Assembly (NCBI RefSeq): GCF_001983175.1 | Contig: NZ_MNPW01000005.1 | Span: forward strand, 124,001 to 188,000 | DNA from: Pseudomonas cedrina subsp. cedrina | Lineage (GTDB): Bacteria; Pseudomonadota; Gammaproteobacteria; Pseudomonadales; Pseudomonadaceae | Reading direction: 5' to 3' | Length of the DNA: 64,000 bases | In this document: positions 57,058-64,000 of the stretch, one piece after another | Layout of the letters: every line of letters begins with the position of its first letter | How positions within the stretch are numbered: the first letter of the stretch is position 1 | The notes under the pieces: generated by a model | Seen by the model: only the letters and a program-made list of their open reading frames with translations | Databases searched by the model: none | Told to the model about the DNA's origin: nothing | Made by a program: the position numbers and the translations under genes

Positions 57058-59967
57058 ATGTTGCTCGCCACCCTGATCCATCGCGCCAGTCTACCCTGCC
57101 CGCAATTAGGTCCCGATCAGGCGGCTCAGTTGCTTGAGCAGCATTACGGCCTCACTGGCGCCTTGCAATCGTTGGGCAGCCAGCAAGACCTCAATTACAA
57201 AGTCGACAATTCGCGCGGCAGCTTTGTCCTGAAAATCTGCCGGGGCGACTACGCGGCTGTCGAATTGCAGGCCCAGCATGCGGCGCTCAATGCCTTGCAG
57301 GCCCACGCCGGGGTGCGCGTGCCACGGGTGATCAAGGCCTTGAGCGGTGAGGAGCTGCTGACCCTGACCGTCGGAGGTCAAACCCTGCACGTGCGGCTGC
57401 TGGACTATATCGACGGTCAGCCGTTGACCCATTTGCCTCACTTGAGCCGCGAGGTGATCGCAGGGTTTGGCGACCTGTGCGGGTGGATGAGCCAGGCGCT
57501 GGCGCGGTTCGAGCATCCGGGGCTTGCGCGCACCCTGCAATGGGACCCGCGCCATGCCGGGGAACTGATTACCCATCTGCTGGCAAACCTGGAAAACCTG
57601 CCCCATCGCGAGGCGCTGGAGCACGCGGCCGAGCAGGTCGACAAGCGTATTCGCCCCCTGGCCGAACGCCTGCCGTGGCAGGCGGTGCACATGGACATCA
57701 CCGATGACAACGTCGTGTGGCAGCGCGATGCGCAGCGTCACTGGCAAATTCAGGGTGTGATCGATTTTGGCGATCTGGTGCACACCTGGCGCATTGCCGA
57801 CCTCTCGGTGACCTGCGCCGCGTTGCTGCACCATGCCGAGGGCGATCCGTTTGCCATCTTGCCCGCGATCCAGGCCTGTCACGCGGTGACACCGTTGCAA
57901 CACGAAGAACTGCTGGCGCTGTGGCCACTGATCGTCGCTCGTGCAGCGGTGCTGGTGTTGAGCAGCGAGCAGCAGCAACGCCTGGACCCGGATAACAGCT
58001 ACCTGCTGAAAAACGCCAAGCATGAGTGGGAAATTTTCCATGTAGCGACGTCAGTGCCGTTCGAGTTGATGGAGGCGGCGATTCTAGGCAGCGTCGGACA
58101 AGCGCCGGCAGCAGTGACCGGTCCAGGTTTCGCGCCGTTGATGCCGGGGCTGGTGGGCCGTGAGTTCGCGCTGATCGACCTGGGTGTGCTCAGCCCGCAT
58201 TTCGAGGCCGGTAACTGGGAGCAGCTGGGTATCGACCAGCGTTTGTTGCAGGAGGCCGCCGCGGTGCATGGCCTGGCGGCCAGTCGCTATGGACAGTACC
58301 GGTTGTCGCGGACCCGGCCTGACAGTTTCGATGAACCTGAGACCTTCCCGTTGCATGTCGAACTGCATGTGCCACAGGGCACCAGCATCGAATCTCCGTT
58401 TGCGGGCATCGTACGCCCCGGCGTCAATGGCGAGTTGCATGTGCACGGCAGCGATGCCGACGTGCGGTTGTGGGGCGTCAAGACGCTGCTGCAGCCAGGC
58501 GCCGCCGTGCTCAAGCACCAGGTGATTGCTACGGTCGAAGGCCCGCTGACGGTGCAACTGTGCCGAACCGACCTGCCGGCCCCCCTGTTCTGCACGCCTT
58601 CCCGAGCCCAGGCCTGGCAGGCGCTGTGCCCCTCACCGGCGGCGCTGCTGGGGCTGGCCTGCGACGCCGAACCGGAGCTGGACCCCAAGGCGCTGCTGGC
58701 CCGCCGCGACGCCAGTTTCGCGCGTTCGCAAAAGCACTATTACGTCGACCCGCCGCGCATCGAACGCGGCTGGCGCAACCATCTGATCGACATGCAGGGT
58801 CGCTCGTACCTGGACATGCTCAACAACGTGGCGGTGCTGGGGCATGGTCACCCGCGCATGGCGTCCGAGGCGGCGAGGCAGTGGTCGCTGCTCAATACCA
58901 ATTCGCGCTTTCACTACGCCGCGATTGCCGAATTTTCCGAGCGTCTGCTGGCGCTGGCGCCGGAAGGCATGGACCGGGTGTTCCTGGTCAACAGCGGCAC
59001 CGAAGCCAATGACTTGGCGATCCGCCTGGCCTGGGCCTACAGCGGCGGGCGCGACATGCTCAGTGTGCTGGAGGCCTACCACGGCTGGTCGGTGGCGGCG
59101 GATGCGGTGTCCACGTCGATCGCCGACAACCCCCAGGCATTGAGCAGCCGCCCGGACTGGGTGCACCCGGTAACGGCGCCCAATACCTATCGAGGCGAAT
59201 TCCGTGGGCAGGACAGTGCGCCTGACTACGTACGAAGCGTTGAACACAACCTGGCGAAAATTGCCGCGAGCAAACGCCAGCTGGCAGGCTTCATTTGCGA
59301 GCCGGTGTACGGCAACGCCGGTGGGATCTCATTGCCGCCGGGCTATTTGCAGCAGGTGTATGCGCTTGTGCGCGCCCGGGGCGGCGTGTGCATCGCCGAC
59401 GAAGTGCAGGTGGGATACGGCCGTATGGGGCATTTCTTCTGGGGCTTCGAAGAGCAGGGCGTGATGCCCGATATCATCACCATGGCCAAGGGCATGGGCA
59501 ACGGGCAGCCGCTGGGCGCGGTGATCACCCGACGTGAAATCGCCGAAGCGCTGGAGGCTGAGGGGTATTTCTTCTCATCGTCGGGAGGCAGTCCGGTGAG
59601 TTGCCGGATCGGCATGGCGGTGCTGGATGTCATGGAAGAAGAAAAGCTGTGGGAAAACGCCCAGGTGGTTGGCGGGCATTTCAAGGCCAGGTTGCAAGCC
59701 CTGATCGACCGTCATCCGCTGGTGGGTGCCGTGCATGGTTCCGGTTTTTACCTGGGCCTGGAGTTGGTTCGCAACCGGCAAACCCTGGAGCCGGCCACCG
59801 AAGAAACTGCCTTGCTGTGTGATCGCTTGCGGGAGTTGGGGATTTTCATGCAGCCCACGGGTGATTATTTGAACATCCTCAAGATCAAGCCGCCGATGGT
59901 CACCTCCAGACGCAGCGTGGATTTCTTCGTCGACATGCTGTCGAAGGTGCTGGATGAACAACTGTAG
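57058..59967 (+). CDS. Three-domain fusion: APH-type kinase, M23-like middle, class III aminotransferase/phospho-lyase
   Basis: A 969-residue protein. Residues about 20-290 are an aminoglycoside-phosphotransferase-like kinase with [11 protein letters not shown] (H211, D213) and VIDFGD, so it appears active. Residues about 370-530 contain a peptidase-M23/biotinyl-like beta domain ([13 protein letters not shown]). From about 555 on is a class III PLP aminotransferase with K811 in [12 protein letters not shown]. Human relatives of the two ends are hydroxylysine kinase and its phospho-lyase, or ethanolamine-phosphate phospho-lyase. That suggests it phosphorylates an amino alcohol or amine and then eliminates phosphate. 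It is followed by agmatine deiminase, so amine catabolism is likely. The exact substrate is unknown. Confidence 0.88.
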   Translation: MLLATLIHRASLPCPQLGPDQAAQLLEQHYGLTGALQSLGSQQDLNYKVDNSRGSFVLKICRGDYAAVELQAQHAALNALQAHAGVRVPRVIKALSGEELLTLTVGGQTLHVRLLDYIDGQPLTHLPHLSREVIAGFGDLCGWMSQALARFEHPGLARTLQWDPRHAGELITHLLANLENLPHREALEHAAEQVDKRIRPLAERLPWQAVHMDITDDNVVWQRDAQRHWQIQGVIDFGDLVHTWRIADLSVTCAALLHHAEGDPFAILPAIQACHAVTPLQHEELLALWPLIVARAAVLVLSSEQQQRLDPDNSYLLKNAKHEWEIFHVATSVPFELMEAAILGSVGQAPAAVTGPGFAPLMPGLVGREFALIDLGVLSPHFEAGNWEQLGIDQRLLQEAAAVHGLAASRYGQYRLSRTRPDSFDEPETFPLHVELHVPQGTSIESPFAGIVRPGVNGELHVHGSDADVRLWGVKTLLQPGAAVLKHQVIATVEGPLTVQLCRTDLPAPLFCTPSRAQAWQALCPSPAALLGLACDAEPELDPKALLARRDASFARSQKHYYVDPPRIERGWRNHLIDMQGRSYLDMLNNVAVLGHGHPRMASEAARQWSLLNTNSRFHYAAIAEFSERLLALAPEGMDRVFLVNSGTEANDLAIRLAWAYSGGRDMLSVLEAYHGWSVAADAVSTSIADNPQALSSRPDWVHPVTAPNTYRGEFRGQDSAPDYVRSVEHNLAKIAASKRQLAGFICEPVYGNAGGISLPPGYLQQVYALVRARGGVCIADEVQVGYGRMGHFFWGFEEQGVMPDIITMAKGMGNGQPLGAVITRREIAEALEAEGYFFSSSGGSPVSCRIGMAVLDVMEEEKLWENAQVVGGHFKARLQALIDRHPLVGAVHGSGFYLGLELVRNRQTLEPATEETALLCDRLRELGIFMQPTGDYLNILKIKPPMVTSRRSVDFFVDMLSKVLDEQL

Positions 59968-60087
59968 CTGACCGATTATTATCGGTTATTCACTGTGATA
60001 TTCGTCGGTTAAGATATTTTTACGCTGTTAAAGCCGATTTTTATCCGTTATAAAGTCGGCCATACCCTCATCGGAGCCTTGATCGCC

Positions 60088-61194
60088 ATGACCACCCTGC
60101 ACAGCACCCCTCGCGCCGATGGCTTCCACATGCCCGCCGAGTGGGCGCCACAGACTCAAACCTGGATGATCTGGCCCGAGCGCCCCGACAACTGGCGCCT
60201 GGGCGGCAAGCCGGCACAGGCTGCCCATGTGGCAGTGGCCAAGGCCATTGCACGTTTCGAACCGGTGACCGTGGCGGTATCCGCCGGACAATACGAAAAT
60301 GCCCGCGCGCGCCTGGATGTGCCGAACATCCGCGTGGTGGAAATGTCCAGCGACGACGCCTGGGTGCGGGACACCGGCCCGACTTTCGTGATCAACAACA
60401 GCGGCGAAGTGCGCGGCGTGAACTGGGACTTCAACGCCTGGGGCGGTTTTGACGGCGGCCTGTATTCGCCGTGGAACCGCGACGCGCAAGTGGGCGGCAA
60501 GATCCTCGAAATCGAACGCGCCCAGCGGTATCGCACCGAAGGCTTCGTGCTGGAAGGCGGTTCGATTCACGTCGATGGCGAGGGCACCCTGATCACCACC
60601 GAAGAGTGCCTGCTCAACCGCAATCGCAACCCGCATCTGGATCGCGCCGCGATTGAGGCCGTGCTGAGTGCCAACCTGGCGGTGGATAAGATCATCTGGT
60701 TGCCGGATGGCCTGTTCAACGATGAGACCGACGGCCATGTGGATAATTTCTGTTGCTACGTGCGCCCTGGCGAAGTCCTGCTGGCCTGGACCGACGATCC
60801 GCAAGACCCTAACTACGCGCGCTGCCACGCCGCCATGGACGTACTGCAAAGCAGCACCGACGCCCAGGGCCGCTCGTTCATAGTGCATAAAATGCCGATT
60901 CCGGGGCCGCTGTATGCCACCGAAGAGGAGTGCGCCGGTGTCGACCCGGTTGACGGCACTCAGGAACGTAATCCTGCCGCGCGGTTGGCGGGTTCCTACG
61001 TCAACTTTCTGATCGTCAACGGCGGCATCATCGCGCCGAGCTTCGACGATCCGCTGGACAGCCAGGCCAAGGCGATCCTGCAGGACCTGTTCCCGCAGCA
61101 CGAAGTGGTCATGGTGCCAGGCCGCGAACTGTTACTGGGTGGCGGTAATATCCACTGTCTGACCCAACAGCAGCCAGCACCGAACAAAAACTGA
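60088..61194 (+). CDS. aguA: Agmatine deiminase
   Basis: A 368-residue guanidino-modifying enzyme converting agmatine to N-carbamoylputrescine and ammonia. The catalytic Cys is C357 in [11 protein letters not shown], with VRDTGPTF and HVDNFCCYV for substrate and the His. The ATG at 60088 is taken; an ATA/ATG-type start three codons earlier has less support. No aguB is adjacent. In P. aeruginosa, AguA and AguB supply putrescine from arginine. Confidence 0.94.
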   Translation: MTTLHSTPRADGFHMPAEWAPQTQTWMIWPERPDNWRLGGKPAQAAHVAVAKAIARFEPVTVAVSAGQYENARARLDVPNIRVVEMSSDDAWVRDTGPTFVINNSGEVRGVNWDFNAWGGFDGGLYSPWNRDAQVGGKILEIERAQRYRTEGFVLEGGSIHVDGEGTLITTEECLLNRNRNPHLDRAAIEAVLSANLAVDKIIWLPDGLFNDETDGHVDNFCCYVRPGEVLLAWTDDPQDPNYARCHAAMDVLQSSTDAQGRSFIVHKMPIPGPLYATEEECAGVDPVDGTQERNPAARLAGSYVNFLIVNGGIIAPSFDDPLDSQAKAILQDLFPQHEVVMVPGRELLLGGGNIHCLTQQQPAPNKN

Positions 61195-61266
61195 GTGCAG
61201 TTGTAACAGCGTCGTGACGGTAGCCGGGTGTCACCTGGTTTCACCTGCGGCGATAAGCCAGCAGCC

Positions 61267-61299
61267 AGCCCGCAGCCCAGCAAGGCCGCGGGCTTTTTT
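61267..61299 (+). terminator. Rho-independent terminator of aguA
   Basis: AGCCCGC pairs with GCGGGCT around a 14-base loop, followed by six T. Confidence 0.8.
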
Positions 61300-61440
61300 G
61301 TGCGCGCAGGCCTATGAAGGCAAGACATTGGCATAGCTCTTGTATCGGTGTTGTCACAGTGGCCCAGGGGTGATGACTGCGCGGTTCTGTCATAAACCTT
61401 GAGTAAGTTAGCCGCTCACGCAGTAGGAGAGAGCGCTGAA

Positions 61441-61656
61441 ATGAACGCCGATATCAACCCGATGTACACACGCACGTGCCACCCTTTGCGGGTCAACGGC
61501 GACGAGATCCATGCGCTGGCGCTCTGGTTGAAGGAAAACGGCTCGCGACAAATCCGGCGGCAGCCGGACCTGCGCAGCGTGATGACCGAACGTTACCCGG
61601 TGGGGTTGTTCAGTGAGGACGAAGTGCACGCGTTGTGCGACCTGTTGAAGAACTAA
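61441..61656 (+). CDS. Small conserved hypothetical protein, 71 residues
   Basis: A 71-residue soluble protein starting MNADINPMYTRTCHPLRVNG. It is rich in charged residues with two helices: EIHALALWLKENGSRQIRRQ and SEDEVHALCDLLKN. No domain is recognised. TAGGAGAG precedes the ATG. It stands alone between aguA and the TonB receptor gene, with a palindrome downstream. Confidence 0.65.
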   Translation: MNADINPMYTRTCHPLRVNGDEIHALALWLKENGSRQIRRQPDLRSVMTERYPVGLFSEDEVHALCDLLKN

Positions 61657-61665
61657 AAAGAACAA

Positions 61666-61732
61666 CATAGCTATCTACACAACTGTAGTGAGCGGGCTTG
61701 CCCCGCGCCGGGGGGCAAGCCCGCTCACTACA
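61666..61732. repeat. Palindromic repeat related to the element at 20668-20863
   Basis: CATAGCTATCTACACAA is followed by the palindrome TGTAGTGAGCGGGCTTGCC / GGCAAGCCCGCTCACTACA with a short loop. The right TATCTACACA end is missing. It may also terminate the convergent genes. Confidence 0.85.
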
Positions 61733-61750
61733 GCTATCGCAGGTAGCCGG

Positions 61751-63838
61751 TTATAAGCTGTACGTGCCTGTCACCACCAGGCTACGCGGGTCTCCCGGCT
61801 GTATCTGCGCCACACTGGTCGCCGAGGCGTAGTAGGTTTTATCCGCGATATTGTTCAACGCCGCGCTGACGTTCCATTCCTGCTGACGGAACCCGGCCAG
61901 CGCGTCCCAACGGCCATAGCCCGGCAGCACCACGGTGTTGAGGCTGTCGGCATAACGATCGCCCACCAGGGTCAAACCGGTTTCAGCGTACCAGCCCATC
62001 TCCGGTTTCCAGGTGATGAACAGGCTGGCATTGCGCTTGGCCACGTCGCTGACGCGTTTGCCTTCGAAACCGTTGTTGTCTTTCTCAACCTTGGCATCCT
62101 GCAGGCCGACGCCGCCGCGTACATACCAGTTGCCAATGATCTTGCCGGTGGCGGTCAGCTCTATGCCGCGTGAGCGCTGCAGGCCGCTGAGCAGGGTGAT
62201 GGTGCGGTCCAGCGGGTCGCTGGTGCGACGGTTGTAGAGTTCCAGTTCGTACACCGCCAGGGTGGTGCTCAGGCGGTCGTCGAACCAGTCGCTCTTGACC
62301 CCGATTTCTTTCTGTTTGGTCAACTCGGGGCTCAGGTCGTTGACGCTGCCGGCAGCGTTCGGGGTGATGCCGATCAAGCCGCCGCCTGCCGGGGAGAAGG
62401 TCTTGCTCCACGATGCATAAAACGAATGATGCTCCAGCGGCGTCCACACCAGGCCCAAGCGCGGGCTGGTGCTGTGGCTTTTGACGGCCTGGCGGGTGTC
62501 GAGCAGGTTGTTCGTGGTGTCGACCTCGAAGCGGTCGTAACGCAGGCCGGCGAGCACTTGCCACTGATCATTCAGGCGCAATTGGTCCTGCACATAAAGC
62601 GCACGGCTTTCGACTTCGGTGTGGTTATCGCTCGACACACTCATCCGCCCTGTGTGGCTCAGGTGGCGGTTGGGTTGGTTGAGGTCCAGGCTCGGCACGG
62701 CCTGGCCGCCACGGTTGACCGCAGTGGCGGTGTACAGCTTCGGATCGCGGCGCTGGCTGCCCAGTTCAAGGCCAGTGAGCAGGCGGTGTTCCAGGCCGAA
62801 GGTGCTGAAGCCACCTTCCAGCTCGACATTATTGAAGATATTGAGCGTGGTCAGGTCCTGCTGCCAGCGTTGACGCGTGACGCGGTTGGTCGCCGGGGTG
62901 TAGCCGGTGAGGTAGGTGTTGTCGAAGTCGCTGTCCAGCTTGAACACGCCCAGGGTTTGGCGCAGTTGCCAGTTGTCGTTGAGCTCGTAGGCCAGCTTGG
63001 AGCGCAGCGACTGGGTTTTGTCGTCGATGTAATCGCGGCTGTCGCCGTAGGTGGTGCTGCGGCTCACGTCGGCCGGGCGGCCGTTGACGCCGGGAATGCC
63101 ACGGTCCGGCGTGCGGTTGTAGCGGCTGTATTCGTATTGCACCAGCCAGTTAAGGTCGGGCGTGAGCTGCCAGCTCATGGACGGTGCAAAGAGCTGGCGA
63201 TTGCCGCTGACGCCATCACGAAAGCTGTTGTTGTCCTGGTTGCCCAGGTTCAAGCGCAGGCTGATGTCATCGCTGGGGTCGGTGCTGAGGTCGGCATACA
63301 GGCTGCGCAAATCGTTGCTGCCGCCCTGGGCTTCGATGCTGGACTTGCGACCGGCGGCCGGCAGTTTGCTTACGCGGTTGACGATCCCTCCCTGGCCGCC
63401 TCGCCCGTAAAGTACGGCTGCCGGCCCTTTGAGCACTTCAATGCGCTCGATGTTATGCAGGTCGCGAATGTACTGGCTGTCATCGCGAATGCCGTCGAGG
63501 TAGAAGTCGTTGCTCGCGTCGAAACCACGGATGCGCAAGCTGTCGAAGCGCGTGTCGGCGCCGCTGCTTACGTTCGGAATGCCGCTTAACGCCTGGCCCA
63601 GGTCATTGGTGCCGTAGGCGCGCAGGCTTTCGGTCTTCACTGAGTCGATGGCCTGCGGCACATAACGCACGGGTGTAGCGGTGCGGGTGGCCGTGTTGGT
63701 TTCCTTGACGCGCGGGTCGTCTTCGTCAGCTTCGGCGCTGATCGACGTTTCGGGCAGCGTCGTAGCGCCATAGGCAAAACCGGCAGACAGCAGAACGCAA
63801 AGCCCAAGGTTGATGGGCGTCAGGCGAAAGGCAGGCAT
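61751..63838 (-). CDS. TonB-dependent siderophore receptor
   Basis: A 695-residue outer-membrane receptor. A signal peptide ends near FAYGATT. The plug domain covers about 55-170 (VPQAIDSVKTESLRAYGTND; SLRIRGFDASNDFYLDGIRD; RIEVLKGPAAVLYGRGGQGG). The 22-strand beta barrel runs to a C-terminal aromatic-type end, VVTGTYSL. No N-terminal signalling domain is present, so it is not of the FpvA/FoxA type with its own sigma control. The siderophore is unknown. Upstream is a possible Fur site, but no obvious Shine-Dalgarno. Confidence 0.92.
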   Translation of the reverse strand: MPAFRLTPINLGLCVLLSAGFAYGATTLPETSISAEADEDDPRVKETNTATRTATPVRYVPQAIDSVKTESLRAYGTNDLGQALSGIPNVSSGADTRFDSLRIRGFDASNDFYLDGIRDDSQYIRDLHNIERIEVLKGPAAVLYGRGGQGGIVNRVSKLPAAGRKSSIEAQGGSNDLRSLYADLSTDPSDDISLRLNLGNQDNNSFRDGVSGNRQLFAPSMSWQLTPDLNWLVQYEYSRYNRTPDRGIPGVNGRPADVSRSTTYGDSRDYIDDKTQSLRSKLAYELNDNWQLRQTLGVFKLDSDFDNTYLTGYTPATNRVTRQRWQQDLTTLNIFNNVELEGGFSTFGLEHRLLTGLELGSQRRDPKLYTATAVNRGGQAVPSLDLNQPNRHLSHTGRMSVSSDNHTEVESRALYVQDQLRLNDQWQVLAGLRYDRFEVDTTNNLLDTRQAVKSHSTSPRLGLVWTPLEHHSFYASWSKTFSPAGGGLIGITPNAAGSVNDLSPELTKQKEIGVKSDWFDDRLSTTLAVYELELYNRRTSDPLDRTITLLSGLQRSRGIELTATGKIIGNWYVRGGVGLQDAKVEKDNNGFEGKRVSDVAKRNASLFITWKPEMGWYAETGLTLVGDRYADSLNTVVLPGYGRWDALAGFRQQEWNVSAALNNIADKTYYASATSVAQIQPGDPRSLVVTGTYSL

Positions 63839-63870
63839 GGATAAATGTGTCCGAATTGATAGGAGGGAAA

Positions 63871-63936
63871 ATGCGCGCGAATAGTAATGCTTTGCATTTG
63901 CGTGCGTTATCTATTCCCAAACGTATCAATACATAA
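63871..63936 (+). CDS. Possible 21-residue leader ORF
   Basis: A plus-strand ORF encodes MRANSNALHLRALSIPKRIN plus one residue. It has an AGGAGGG ribosome-binding site four bases before its ATG. It overlaps the promoter area of the TonB receptor. It may be chance. Confidence 0.2.
   Translation: MRANSNALHLRALSIPKRINT
63879..63900 (-). promoter_or_regulatory. Possible Fur box for the TonB receptor
   Basis: On the minus strand, CAAATGCAAAGCATTACTATTC resembles a degenerate Fur site (GATAATnATTATC-like halves CATTACTATT). It lies about 40-60 bases before the receptor start, a sensible position for iron control. Confidence 0.4.
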
Positions 63937-64000
63937 ATATGTTACTGGATGTGTTTTTTGTACTTTTGCCTGCGGTTTATTGTCGCTTTCAGAACAGCCA

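Overview
The window is chromosomal DNA of a Pseudomonas of the fluorescens group. The evidence is high-GC coding sequence, many REP/REPIN palindromes with the GTGGGAGC core typical of that group, a rimA-rimB-rimK operon, and gene blocks I recognise from the region around pckA, envZ/ompR, gshA and the rml/dct genes in Pseudomonas genomes. It is mostly core and soft-core genome, with a few accessory islets. I see no tRNA, rRNA, CRISPR array, prophage or complete insertion sequence.

Layout. 1-3521: cystine/cysteine metabolism (tcyL partial, tcyJ, dcyD, and epsC on the opposite strand). 3527-8773: one giant gene for a dermonecrotic-toxin-like LRR protein with a NEL-type E3 ubiquitin ligase domain. 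8967-15002: choline transporter betT, an SDR/DUF1097/DoxX operon with a divergent LysR regulator, and an aldo/keto reductase. 15056-16928: an AT-richer two-gene islet with an unknown protein and an HTH-metallopeptidase (M78) protein, which is a candidate toxin-antitoxin or defence module. 17063-20517: the taurine operon tauABCD. 20967-25484: gshA, a thioesterase and tex. 25842-28010: ompR-envZ. 28134-30311: rimABK. 30429-34520: hslR, a PAP2 phosphatase, hslO and pckA. 34578-38196: a DMT transporter, small conserved genes, a highly structured non-coding stretch (36605-36880) and a secreted TPR/DUF2135-type protein.

38261-42488: an S8 protease lipoprotein, a RecQ-type helicase, a thioesterase and a glycine-zipper protein. 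42693-46862: a molybdopterin oxidoreductase (FdhF/YdeP type) with fdhD and a LysR regulator. 46995-49724: lysM, yrfG, nudE and cysQ. 49852-53515: a YiiD-like thioesterase with dctD-dctB. 53552-56914: the dTDP-rhamnose operon rfbBACD. 57058-61194: a kinase/phospho-lyase fusion followed by agmatine deiminase. 61441-63838: a 71-residue protein and a TonB-dependent siderophore receptor with a possible Fur site.

The points most worth following up are: the HTH-M78 islet; the structured leader at 36605-36880; a REPIN interrupted by a 196-bp element flanked by a 10-bp direct repeat; a possible small RNA ending at 42677; and the NEL-type effector-like giant, which has no secretion genes nearby.
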